NCBI GenBank assembly: GCA_025458585.1
Contig: JALOSD010000104.1
Location: 1-8,201, forward strand
Direction: 5' to 3'
Source: Burkholderiaceae bacterium
Lineage (GTDB): Bacteria > Pseudomonadota > Gammaproteobacteria > Burkholderiales > Burkholderiaceae_C
DNA: 8,201 bases
Shown: positions 1 to 8,201 of the stretch, in pieces
Numbering within the stretch: the stretch's first letter is position 1
Layout of the letters: every line of letters starts with the position of its first letter
The notes under the pieces: generated by a model
Seen by the model: only the letters and a program-made list of their open reading frames with translations
Told to the model about the DNA's origin: nothing
Database searches by the model: none
Translations under genes and position numbers: made by a program

Positions 1-1666
<1,666 letters not shown>

Positions 1667-1676
1667 GCGACCGATT

Positions 1677-4600
1677 CTAGGAGCGCCCTGCCTGCACGCC
1701 GTTCAGCACGCGCTGCACGAGCGCCGCCAGCTCCTCGTAGGTGTGCTCCTTGTTCAGCAGCGCACGCACGCCGGTGGCTTCGGCCTGCGCGCGCAGCGCG
1801 TGGATCACGAGGTCGACGTCGGCGCCGCGCGTGCGCAGGAACTCGAGCGCCGGCAACGCGCTGCCGAAGACCGTCGTCCGGTAGCCGGCGCGCTGAAGCA
1901 GCCGCTCGACGAGCGCGACCATCACCGCGTCGTCGTCGACGTAGACGACGTGCTCGCCGCGACCGCGCGCCGGCACCGCGTCGGGCGCCGACGACGCGGC
2001 GAACGCCGTGTCGCGCTCGGCGAGCGGAAAGTACAGGTGGAACGCGCTGCCCTGCCCCGGCGCGCTGTCGACGACGACGGCGCCGCGGTGCGCCTGCACG
2101 ATGCCGTGCACCACCGCCAGGCCCAGGCCGGTGCCCTGACCGAGCGGCTTCGTCGTGAAGAAGGGCTCGAAGATGCGCTCGCGCGTGGCGGCGTCCATGC
2201 CGCAGCCGTTGTCGCGCACCCACAGGTGCGCGCAGCGCCCCGACGGCCACTCGCTGCCGCCGGCGATCGCGGCGTCGGCCACCGCGGCGTCGAGGCCGAC
2301 CTCGATCCATCCCCCGCCGGGCGGCAGCGCGTGCCAGGCGTTCGTGCCCAGGTTGATCAGCACCTGCTGCAGCTGCGTCGCGTCGGCGTCGATCTCGATC
2401 GTCTCATCGGCCAGGCGCGGCTCGAGGCGCACGCCGGCCGGCAGCGTCGCACGCAGCAGCGCGAGCGTCTCCTCGACGACCGGGCGCAGCGCCTGCCGGC
2501 GCATCTGCTGCGGCTGGCGCCGGCTGAAGGCGAGGATCTGCTGCACCAGCTCGCGCGCGCGCAGCGCGGCGCGGTGGATCTGCCCCAGGCTCTGCTGCAC
2601 CGGATGGTCGGCGCCGATGTCCTCGCGCGCCAGCGCGGCGTTGCCGAGGATCGCGGCGAGGATGTTGTTGAAGTCGTGCGCGATGCCGCCCGCGAGCGTG
2701 CCGATCGCCTCCATCTTCTGCGCCTCGCGCAGCTGCCGCTCGAGCGCCGCGCGGTCGCGCTCGGCCTGCCGGCGCTCGGTGATGTCGCGCACGAGCACGA
2801 CGAAGCGCGGCACGTCGCCGTCCGTCATCGGCTTGCGTGCCACCGACAGCTCGAACGCGTGCAGCCCCGCCTGCGGCAGGTCGAGCTCGTACTGCAGCCC
2901 GATCGAATGCCCGTGTACCAGCGCCTGGCGCAGTGCGGCCATGATCACCGCGGCGGCCGGCGGCGGCAGCACCTCGGCCACGCTGCGGCCGAGGAAGTGT
3001 TCGGGCGGCAGGTACAGCAGTTCGTCGCGCCGCGAGTGGAAGCGGTGGATGCGCCCGTCGAGGTCGACCTCGAACAGCAGGTCGGGCACCGCCTCGAGCA
3101 TCGCCTGCAACTCGCCCTGCGCGACCTGCAGCCGCTCTTCGCTGCGCTTGCGCTCGCTGATGTCGGAGAAGGTGACGACGACCTGCTCGAGGCGGCCACG
3201 CGCGTCGGTCACCGGCGCCGCATCGACCTGCACCCACGTCGGCGTCTGCCGGTCGGGCCGGCGCACGCCGCCGACGAACTGGCGCAGCGGCTGCCCGCTC
3301 GCGACGACCTGGTTCACCGGGTGGCGCGCAGGGGCCATCGGCGTGCCGTCGGCCTCGAGGAAGGTCCACTGCGCGTCGACCCCGGACTTGCCGCGCATCT
3401 GCTCGAGGCTCAGGCCCAGGATGCACGAGGCGGCCGGGTTCGCGTCGAGCACGGTGGTGTCGGCCGCGTGCACGACGACACCGACGTCGAGCGTGTCGAA
3501 CAGCGTGCGCAGGCGCCGCTCGCTGCGGCGCAGTGCGTCCTCGGCTCGCTTGCGATCGGTGATGTCGGTGACCACCGTCACGTGGCCGACGACCCGGCCC
3601 TCGTCTTCGCGCTCGGGCACGAGCGTGACGAGGGCGTGGCGCTCGTGGCCGTCGCGCGTGCGCACCGCGCCCTCGTAGCGCACGACGTCGCCGGCGAGCG
3701 CGCGCCGCACGTGCGGCTCGACGGCGGCGTAGTACGCGCCGAGCACCTCGGCCTGCGTGCGGCCGACGACCTCGTGCGCAGGCAGGCCGAACCAGGCCTC
3801 ATACGCGGCGTTGGCGAACAGGTAGCGCCCCTGGGCGTCGGCGCGCGAGACGGGCCCCGGCAGCGCGTCGGCAACCGCGCTGAGCAGCCGCTCGCGCTCG
3901 CGCAGCGCCTGCTGGGCGCGGTAGCGTTCGCTGACGTCGCTGAACACGAGCACGACGCCGACGATCTCGCCGTCGCCGGTGCGGATCGGCGCCGCCGTGT
4001 CGGCGATCTGCAGCTCGCGGCCGTCGCGCGCGAGCAGGACGGTGTCGTTGGCAAGCTCGACCACCTCGCCGCGTTCGAGCACGACGCGCACCGGGTCGGG
4101 CACCGGCTCGCGCGTGCCGGCGCCGACGATGCGAAACACGGTCGACAGCGGCGCGCCCAGCGCCTCGTCGAGGTGCCAGCCGGTGAGCTTGTGCGCCGCC
4201 GCGTTCATGCGCGTGATGCGGCCGTCGGCGTCGGTGGCGATCACCGCGTCGCCGATCGAGTCGAGCGTGATCGCCAGGCTGCGCTCGTTGTGCGCCAGCG
4301 CCTGCTGCGCCTGCATGCGCTCGGTGATGTCCAGGTGCGTGCCGACCATGCGCAGCGGCGCTCCGGCGGCGTCGCGCTCGAGCACGCGGCCGCGGTCGAG
4401 CACCCAGACCCAGTGCCCGTCGGCGTGGCGCAGGCGGTAGATGGCCTCGAAGCGCTCGGTCTCGCCGCGCAGGTGCGCCTGCTGCGCCGCGGCCACGCGC
4501 GGCCAGTCGTCGGGGTGCACGAGCGAGCGCCAGGCCTGCGGACTGGCGTCGGCGCCCGGCGCCAGGCCGAGCATCTCGGACCAGCGTGCGTTGACGGTTG

Positions 4601-4763
4601 CCCGCTGCGCCGGCACGTCGAGGTCCCACAGCCCGAGGTCGGCGCCCTGCAGCGCGAGGTGCAGCCACTCGGCGTCGAGGCGTTCGTCGCCGGCCTCGGC
4701 GGCGCCGCCGACGGCCGCCCGCGCGGGTCGGCCGCGACGGCGGCGGGGTGGCGGAGGGTTCAT
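1677..4763 (-). CDS. Multi-PAS hybrid sensor histidine kinase with degenerate receiver domain
   Basis: Cytoplasmic signalling kinase of 1028 residues with no membrane segment or signal peptide. An Arg/Pro-rich N-terminus is followed by five PAS/PAC units at about 33-150, 158-283, 290-405, 412-540 and 545-665. Each ends in a D-I/V-S/T-E/D-R type signature (DITERM, DVSERY, DITDRK, DISERK, DITERR). Next come HisKA (about 680-750, phospho-acceptor His696 in GGIAHDFNN) and HATPase (N-box Asn808, G1 DNGCGM 851-856, F-box IFEPFFTTK 864-872, G2 GQGTGLGL 875-882). A C-terminal receiver-like domain (937-1020) keeps the acidic triad YVDDD (943-945) and Lys1005, but lacks about 35-40 residues between DLVI (984-987) and ALRAQAEATGV, where the phospho-acceptor Asp should be. 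The HDFNN H-box places it among PAS kinases feeding separate response regulators. The ligand is unknown. The start is uncertain: ATG 4763 was chosen, but an in-frame GTG at 4826 would add 21 residues, and neither has a good Shine-Dalgarno. The TAG at 1677-1679 lies 10 bases before uvrD. Confidence 0.93.
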   Translation of the reverse strand: MNPPPPRRRRGRPARAAVGGAAEAGDERLDAEWLHLALQGADLGLWDLDVPAQRATVNARWSEMLGLAPGADASPQAWRSLVHPDDWPRVAAAQQAHLRGETERFEAIYRLRHADGHWVWVLDRGRVLERDAAGAPLRMVGTHLDITERMQAQQALAHNERSLAITLDSIGDAVIATDADGRITRMNAAAHKLTGWHLDEALGAPLSTVFRIVGAGTREPVPDPVRVVLERGEVVELANDTVLLARDGRELQIADTAAPIRTGDGEIVGVVLVFSDVSERYRAQQALRERERLLSAVADALPGPVSRADAQGRYLFANAAYEAWFGLPAHEVVGRTQAEVLGAYYAAVEPHVRRALAGDVVRYEGAVRTRDGHERHALVTLVPEREDEGRVVGHVTVVTDITDRKRAEDALRRSERRLRTLFDTLDVGVVVHAADTTVLDANPAASCILGLSLEQMRGKSGVDAQWTFLEADGTPMAPARHPVNQVVASGQPLRQFVGGVRRPDRQTPTWVQVDAAPVTDARGRLEQVVVTFSDISERKRSEERLQVAQGELQAMLEAVPDLLFEVDLDGRIHRFHSRRDELLYLPPEHFLGRSVAEVLPPPAAAVIMAALRQALVHGHSIGLQYELDLPQAGLHAFELSVARKPMTDGDVPRFVVLVRDITERRQAERDRAALERQLREAQKMEAIGTLAGGIAHDFNNILAAILGNAALAREDIGADHPVQQSLGQIHRAALRARELVQQILAFSRRQPQQMRRQALRPVVEETLALLRATLPAGVRLEPRLADETIEIDADATQLQQVLINLGTNAWHALPPGGGWIEVGLDAAVADAAIAGGSEWPSGRCAHLWVRDNGCGMDAATRERIFEPFFTTKPLGQGTGLGLAVVHGIVQAHRGAVVVDSAPGQGSAFHLYFPLAERDTAFAASSAPDAVPARGRGEHVVYVDDDAVMVALVERLLQRAGYRTTVFGSALPALEFLRTRGADVDLVIHALRAQAEATGVRALLNKEHTYEELAALVQRVLNGVQAGRS

Positions 4764-4937
4764 CGACGGGAGGGGCTGGAGGGCGGGCAGCGCTGCGCGA
4801 AGCCTATCACCGGCACCCGCGTACACTTCGTCATCGGGCCCTTGTTATGCGGGCCCGGTTCGTGTCGCTCGCCGCACGCCGCGGCGCGGGCTCGCCGGGT
4901 GTCGCGTCATGCTCTGCCCAGCCTGCCGGAGCCCGAG
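4764..4937. promoter_or_regulatory. Divergent intergenic region between kinase and guaC
   Basis: This 174-base gap must hold promoters for both directions. On the plus strand TACACT at 4822-4827 resembles a -10 hexamer, but I see no convincing -35 element 16-18 bases upstream. If it is used, transcription would begin close to 4834 and guaC would have a leader of about 100 bases starting with the inverted repeat at 4835-4857. On the minus strand CATAAC (from 4850 leftwards) is a weak -10 candidate for the kinase. These promoter calls are inference from short motifs only. Confidence 0.4.
4835..4857. repeat. Perfect inverted repeat CGGGCCC-N9-GGGCCCG in guaC leader
   Basis: Arms at 4835-4841 and 4851-4857 are perfectly complementary over 7 bp and flank the A/T-richer loop TTGTTATGC, in a region that is otherwise nearly all G and C. 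Each arm contains the self-palindrome GGGCCC, so it could be a protein-binding operator as readily as an RNA hairpin. It lies 81 bases upstream of guaC. No T-tract follows, so it is not a typical intrinsic terminator. Confidence 0.6.
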
Positions 4938-5915
4938 ATGGACATCTTCGACTACGACAACATCCTGCTGCTGCCGCGGCGCTGCCGCGTCGAGAGCCGC
5001 AGCGAGTGCGACGCCTCGGTCGAGTTCGGCGGCCGCCGCTTCAAGCTGCCCGTGGTGCCGGCGAACATGCGCACCGTGATCGACGAGCGCATCGCCGAGT
5101 ACCTGGCGGCGAACGGCTACTTCTACGTGATGCACCGCTTCGACCTCGACAACGTCGCCTTCGCCACCGCGATGCGCGAGAAGAAGCTGCCGGTGTCGAT
5201 CAGCTCGGGCGTCAAGCCGGCCGACTTCGCGGTGATCGACCGCCTGGCCGCCGAGGGCGTGGGCGCCGACTACGTGACGATCGACATCGCCCACGGCCAC
5301 GCCGACAGCGTGCGCCGCACGATCGAGCACATCAAGGCGAAGCTGCCGCGCGCCTTCGTGATCGCCGGCAACGTCGGCACGCCCGAGGCCGTGATCGACC
5401 TCGAGAACTGGGGTGCCGACGCGACGAAGGTGGGCATCGGCCCGGGCAAGGTCTGCATCACGCGGCTGAAGACGGGCTTCGGCACCGGCGGCTGGCAGCT
5501 CTCGGCGCTGAAGTGGTGCGCGCGCGTGGCGACCAAGCCGATCATCGCCGACGGCGGCATCCGCCACCACGGCGACATCGCCAAGAGCGTGCGCTTCGGC
5601 GCGTCGATGGTGATGGTCGGCTCGCTGTTCGCCGGCCACGAGGAGAGCCCGGGGCAGACCGTCGAGGTCGACGGCCGGCTGTACAAGGAGTACTACGGCA
5701 GCGCGTCGGACTTCAACAAGGGCGAGTACAAGCACGTCGAGGGCAAGCGCATCCTCGAGCCGATCAAGGGGCGGCTGCCCGACACGCTGCGCGAGATGCG
5801 CGAGGACCTGCAGAGCTCGATCAGCTACGCTGGCGGGCGCGTGCTCACCGACCTGAAGAAGGTCAACTACGTCATCCTCGGCGGCGAGAACGCCGGCGAG
5901 CACCTGTTCATGTGA
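4938..5915 (+). CDS. guaC: GMP reductase, 325 residues
   Basis: Catalyses NADPH-dependent reductive deamination of GMP to IMP and ammonia in cytoplasmic purine salvage. The protein follows the short GuaC type (close to the roughly 326-residue Bacillus form) end to end: MDIFDYDNILL start, PVVPANMRTVID (38-49), YFYVMHRF (61-68), TIDIAHGH (114-121), IAGNVGTPEAV (142-152), catalytic loop GIGPGKVCITRLKTGFGTGGWQ with nucleophile Cys173, phosphate-binding IADGGIRHHGDIAKS (203-217), GSLFAGHEESPG (228-239), and YKEYYGSAS (249-257). It lacks the CBS pair and the length of IMP dehydrogenase, which separates it from GuaB. The start is supported by GGAG at 4928-4931, six bases before the ATG, and by match to the family N-terminus. 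Composition matches its neighbours. It is divergent from the kinase gene and is followed after 62 bases by an aldehyde dehydrogenase on the same strand, which may share its transcript. Confidence 0.97.
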   Translation: MDIFDYDNILLLPRRCRVESRSECDASVEFGGRRFKLPVVPANMRTVIDERIAEYLAANGYFYVMHRFDLDNVAFATAMREKKLPVSISSGVKPADFAVIDRLAAEGVGADYVTIDIAHGHADSVRRTIEHIKAKLPRAFVIAGNVGTPEAVIDLENWGADATKVGIGPGKVCITRLKTGFGTGGWQLSALKWCARVATKPIIADGGIRHHGDIAKSVRFGASMVMVGSLFAGHEESPGQTVEVDGRLYKEYYGSASDFNKGEYKHVEGKRILEPIKGRLPDTLREMREDLQSSISYAGGRVLTDLKKVNYVILGGENAGEHLFM

Positions 5916-5966
5916 TCCTGCGGGCCGCCGCCGGCGCCCATTGACCCGTTGCGGGTAACGCCCGCC

Positions 5967-5974
5967 GAGGAGGT
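5967..5974 (+). promoter_or_regulatory. Strong Shine-Dalgarno of the aldehyde dehydrogenase gene
   Basis: GAGGAGGT ends three bases before the ATG at 5978. It is the best ribosome-binding site in the window. It fixes the start, although the first 70 or so residues do not align clearly with shorter aldehyde dehydrogenases. In the same gap a small hairpin ACCCG-TTG-CGGGT (5944-5956) precedes it. Confidence 0.85.
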
Positions 5975-5977
5975 GCG

Positions 5978-7624
5978 ATGAGCCGCTGGGAAGAACCCCG
6001 AGTCGTCCACCGGTTTGCCGAGTTGCATGCGTTGCCGGCCGACGTGCGGGTCGACCCGGCCGCGCATGCGGCGCGCTGGCTCGTCGACGGGACGATCCGC
6101 GGGGTGCCGCACGCCGCTTCGGCACCCGTCGTCAGCCGCGTCGCGCTGCGAGACGGCGACACGCCCAGCGCACCGCTGCTCGGCCACGAGGCCATGCTCG
6201 GCGCCGACGACGCGCGCGAAGCCCTCGCCGCCGCAGGGCGTGCCTGGGCCGACGGCGAAGGCGCCTGGCCGGCGGCGTATGCCGCCGATCGCGCCCGTGC
6301 CGTGGGCGCGTTCGCCGACGCCGTCGCGGCGCGTGCCGATGACATCGCGACGCTGCTGATGTGGGAGATCGGCAAGCCGCGGCCGGCCGCGCGCGACGAG
6401 GTCACGCGCAGCGTCGACTACATCCGCAACACGATGCACGAGTTCGCGCGCCTGCGCGCCGAGGACCACGCGCTGCAGACCGGCACCGCCGGCGGACGCA
6501 CGCACCACGCTTACACCGAGCGCCGTCCGCTCGGCAAGGTGCTGTGTGTCGCGCCGTTCAACTACCCGGTCAACGAGTTCTTGACGACGATCGTGCCGGC
6601 GCTGCTGATGGGCAACGTCGTCATCGCCAAGACGCCGCGCTTCGGCGTGCTCGCCAACGGCCTGCTGCTCGAGGCGTTCCGCGACTGCTTCCCGCCCGGC
6701 GTCGTCGCCGTGCTGCCCGGCGACGGGCGCATCAGCATCCCGGCGCTGATGGGCGCGTCGCGCACCGACGTGCACGGCCACCCGGCGGCGGAGATCGACG
6801 TGCTCGCCTTCATCGGCAGCGAGGGCGCGGCCAACGCCATCCTGAAGAGCCACGCGGTGCCGATCACGCTGCACAAGGTGCTCGGGCTGGGGGCGAAGAA
6901 CGTCGCCGCCGTGCTGCCGGGCGCCGACCTCGACGCCGCCAGCGCGGCGCTCGTCAAGGGCGCGCTGGGCTTCAACGGCCAGCGCTGTACGGCGGAAAAG
7001 CTCGTGTTCGTGCACCGCTCGATCGCCGACGACCTGGTGCGCCGGCTCGCGACGCGTGTCGACGCCCTGAAGGTCGGCATGCCGTGGGACGACGGCGTGG
7101 CCATCACGCCGCTGCCCGAACCCGACAAGCTGGCGTCGATGCGCGCGCTGCTCGACGACGCGCTGGCGCGCGGCGCGCGCGTCGTCAACCGCGACGGCGG
7201 GCGCGGCAGCTTCTCGCTGATGCACCCGGCGGTCGTCTACCCGGTGGCCGACGGCATGCGGCTGTACCACGAGGAGCAGTTCGGCCCGCTGCTCGCGGTC
7301 GCCGTGTTCGACGACGCCGACGAGGTGCTCGCGTGGCAGCGCCGCTCGCCGTACGGCCAGCAGGCGGCGGTGTGGGGCCCGCCCGAGACCGCCGGGCCGC
7401 TGGCGCGCGCGCTGGTTCGCTTCGTCGCGCGGGTCAACGTCAACGACGTGTGCCAGCGCGGCCCCGACTCGTTCGGCTTCACCGCCACCGACAAGTCGGG
7501 CTTCGGCACGCTGTCGTTGCGCGAGGCGCTGCTGTCGTTCAGCCGGCCGGTGCTCGTGCAGTCGCCGTCGGCCGCGACGCTGGAGACCATCGCACCGCGC
7601 CACAAGGCGCCGGGGCCGACCTGA
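5978..7624 (+). CDS. GapN-like aldehyde dehydrogenase (NADP-dependent glyceraldehyde-3-phosphate dehydrogenase type)
   Basis: Soluble aldehyde dehydrogenase superfamily enzyme of 548 residues, longer than the roughly 475-500 usual for GapN; the excess is mostly N-terminal. Visible signatures: APFNYP with Asn195 (oxyanion hole), Lys218 in AKTP (cofactor binding), FIGSEGA (278-284, nucleotide-binding helix), nucleophile Cys337 in GFNGQRCTAEK with adjacent Arg336, and HEEQFGPLL (431-439) with the cofactor-ribose glutamate. The blocks GQRCTA, VGMPWDDGVAITPLP, YHEEQFGP and VNVNDVCQRGPDSFGF most resemble the ALDH family 11 (NADP-GAPDH) group, which oxidises glyceraldehyde-3-phosphate to 3-phosphoglycerate without making ATP. 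Substrate is inferred only from that resemblance. Odd point: the segment corresponding to the general-base glutamate (LELGGK in most relatives) reads LGLGAKN (302-308) with no glutamate. The gene starts 62 bases after guaC with a strong Shine-Dalgarno; its own promoter is possible. Confidence 0.92.
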   Translation: MSRWEEPRVVHRFAELHALPADVRVDPAAHAARWLVDGTIRGVPHAASAPVVSRVALRDGDTPSAPLLGHEAMLGADDAREALAAAGRAWADGEGAWPAAYAADRARAVGAFADAVAARADDIATLLMWEIGKPRPAARDEVTRSVDYIRNTMHEFARLRAEDHALQTGTAGGRTHHAYTERRPLGKVLCVAPFNYPVNEFLTTIVPALLMGNVVIAKTPRFGVLANGLLLEAFRDCFPPGVVAVLPGDGRISIPALMGASRTDVHGHPAAEIDVLAFIGSEGAANAILKSHAVPITLHKVLGLGAKNVAAVLPGADLDAASAALVKGALGFNGQRCTAEKLVFVHRSIADDLVRRLATRVDALKVGMPWDDGVAITPLPEPDKLASMRALLDDALARGARVVNRDGGRGSFSLMHPAVVYPVADGMRLYHEEQFGPLLAVAVFDDADEVLAWQRRSPYGQQAAVWGPPETAGPLARALVRFVARVNVNDVCQRGPDSFGFTATDKSGFGTLSLREALLSFSRPVLVQSPSAATLETIAPRHKAPGPT

Positions 7625-7736
7625 GACGGTTGGGCGTTCGACCGGATGAGCCGGTGTTGGCCTGTTGCACTCCTCGGGCGCTCGCCGAGCGTGCGCGGGT
7701 GGTGGCGGCAGGGCGACGGCGGTGCGGACTGACGAC

Positions 7737-7891
7737 GTTGGGGCGAGCGCGAATCGGGCCTGCGCCCGCAGGCACCGCCATCGCCCTGCATTCCACCGTT
7801 GCGAGCAGGCCTCGCGCAGGCAGTGCGCCTGCATCGGCATGGCGCGTGGCGCGGGCATGCGGGCGCAGGCCCGATTCGCGCTCGCCCCAAC
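7737..7891. repeat. 155-bp element with 34-bp perfect terminal inverted repeats
   Basis: Bases 7737-7770 and 7858-7891 are perfect reverse complements over 34 bp (outer end GTTGGGGCGAGCGCGAATCG), separated by 87 bases. Pairing stops sharply on both sides. Two smaller hairpins sit inside: GCCTGC-GCCC-GCAGGC at 7758-7773, overlapping the inner end of the left arm, and GCAGGC-AGTGC-GCCTGC at 7816-7832, so the same six-base stem recurs in opposite order. No encoded protein and no clear target-site duplication are visible. The layout fits a small non-autonomous or REP/ERIC-like extragenic repeat; a role as a bidirectional transcription stop between the two convergent genes is possible. Confidence 0.8.
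7840..7864. repeat. 25-bp inverted-repeat copy, left member (partner 7966-7990)
   Basis: Bases 7840-7864 are the perfect reverse complement of 7966-7990 (core GGCGCGTGGCGCGGGCATGC). This member overlaps the right arm of the 155-bp element, so one contiguous unit of about 50 bases (7840-7891) has each of its halves repeated elsewhere in the region. Confidence 0.8.
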
Positions 7892-7943
7892 CCATGCACG
7901 AGAACACGGCGATGACGGCACGACGGTGACAGTCTGCAGCCGG

Positions 7944-7990
7944 TGACGCGCGAGCCTGGGCCGGAGCCCGCATGCCCGCGCCACGCGCCA
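7944..7990 (+). repeat. Third, partly diverged copy of the repeat unit
   Basis: Bases 7966-7990 are identical to the reverse complement of 7840-7864. The 20 or so bases before them (GCGCGAGCCTGGGCCGGAG) resemble the corresponding part of the unit (GCGCGAATCGGGCCTGCG) with small indels. It therefore reads as an older or recombined copy of the unit in the opposite orientation to 7840-7891. Similarity ends at 7990. Confidence 0.6.
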
Positions 7991-7998
7991 CGCTTGGC

Positions 7999-8037
7999 GC
8001 TTCGCAGGCTGGCCCGCGCCTGCCGCCGCCGCGAAGC
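7999..8037. repeat. Imperfect GC-rich hairpin downstream of the oxidoreductase gene
   Basis: GCTTCGC (7999-8005) pairs with GCGAAGC (8031-8037), and within it AGGC (8006-8009) can pair with GCCT (8018-8021), leaving a bulge of nine bases. It lies 65 bases beyond the stop of the minus-strand gene and could help end that transcript, but it has no T-tract in either direction, so a terminator call is only a guess. Confidence 0.35.
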
Positions 8038-8102
8038 TGGACGCCGCGTCGATCCCGTCGCAAGCGGTACCCCGTGGCGCGTGATCGCCGCCGGGATTCG
8101 AC

Positions 8103-8201
8103 TCACAGGCGCGCCACGACCTCGTCGGCGATCGCGAGGCACGCCGTGAGGCCCGGCGACTCGATGCCGAAGAGGTTCACGAGCCCCGCCACGCCGTGGT
8201 C
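8103..8201 (-). CDS. C-terminal end of an FAD-dependent oxidoreductase (DAO/LhgO-like), 5' part outside window
   Basis: Only the last 32 codons and a TGA stop (8103-8105) are present. The peptide contains GLVNLFGIESPGLTACLAIA followed by DEVVARL. The string F-G-I-E-S-P-G-L-T-x-x-L-A-I-A is, from knowledge of the family, the conserved C-terminal FAD-contacting segment of DAO-type flavoproteins such as L-2-hydroxyglutarate oxidase-like enzymes. The exact substrate cannot be told from this fragment. The frame is uninterrupted to the window edge and convergent with the aldehyde dehydrogenase, 478 bases away. Confidence 0.78.
   Translation of the reverse strand, partial: DHGVAGLVNLFGIESPGLTACLAIADEVVARL

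Larger units (their letters stand above)
7625..8102. other. 478-base non-coding, repeat-rich region between convergent genes
   Basis: The region lies between the stop of the aldehyde dehydrogenase and the stop of the minus-strand oxidoreductase, so both genes must terminate here. I find no credible protein gene: open frames exist in several phases because of high GC, but none has family-like motifs. From 7625 to 7736 I see only small hairpins (ACCGG-ATGAG-CCGGT at 7641-7655; CGCTC-GCC-GAGCG at 7679-7691), with no T-tract. From 7737 to 7990 it holds an inverted-repeat element and a partial extra copy. From 7991 to 8102 it holds one imperfect GC hairpin. Confidence 0.75.

Noticed and set aside
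4848..4940. ATG at 4848 or 4909 as an upstream start or leader peptide for guaC
   Set aside because: Both are out of frame with or do not match the GuaC N-terminus, and neither has a clear ribosome-binding site; the 4938 start fits the family exactly.
7641..7655. Small hairpin after the aldehyde dehydrogenase stop as an intrinsic terminator
   Set aside because: The stem is only 5 bp and is not followed by a T-run.
5867..7984. Minus-strand open frame of 705 codons opposite the aldehyde dehydrogenase
   Set aside because: No recognisable motif, Arg/Ala/His-rich; the plus-strand gene has catalytic motifs and a strong Shine-Dalgarno.
7737..7990. CRISPR array
   Set aside because: Repeats are inverted, not evenly spaced direct repeats, and no cas gene is present.
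7539..8063. Minus-strand frames across the repeats that could be called hypothetical proteins (for example WGERESGLRPHA)
   Set aside because: Their sequence is simply the translated repeat unit, the frames overlap real genes, and no start signal supports them.

Overview
This 8.2-kb window is very GC-rich and densely coding, with codons ending almost always in G or C. Its gene content and protein sequences look like a betaproteobacterium of the Burkholderiales (Rubrivivax, Leptothrix or Methylibium type). That placement is inferred from protein resemblance and composition; no taxonomic marker gene is present.

Layout. On the minus strand, reading leftwards, a large multi-PAS hybrid sensor histidine kinase (1677-4763) is followed after 10 bases by a UvrD-type DNA helicase (start 1666, running off the left edge). 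The two look co-transcribed. A 174-base divergent intergenic region (4764-4937) holds a perfect 7-bp inverted repeat and separates them from two plus-strand genes. These are guaC (GMP reductase, 4938-5915) and, 62 bases later, a long GapN-like aldehyde dehydrogenase (5978-7624). A 478-base non-coding stretch (7625-8102) follows. It contains a 155-bp element bounded by 34-bp perfect inverted repeats, plus a third partial copy of the same repeat family. At the right edge is the C-terminal 32 residues of a minus-strand FAD-dependent oxidoreductase (8103-8201).

How the genes relate. The kinase and helicase form one probable transcription unit, but no functional link between them is visible. GuaC returns GMP to IMP in purine salvage, and the aldehyde dehydrogenase probably oxidises an aldehyde with NAD(P)+; these two may share a transcript. 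No gene set in the window amounts to a recognisable new system.

The most notable signals are damaged or altered key motifs inside otherwise intact reading frames. UvrD has a scrambled helicase motif III. The kinase has a receiver domain lacking the phospho-acceptor segment. The aldehyde dehydrogenase has glycine where the catalytic glutamate is expected. The second point of interest is the mosaic inverted-repeat element at 7737-7990.
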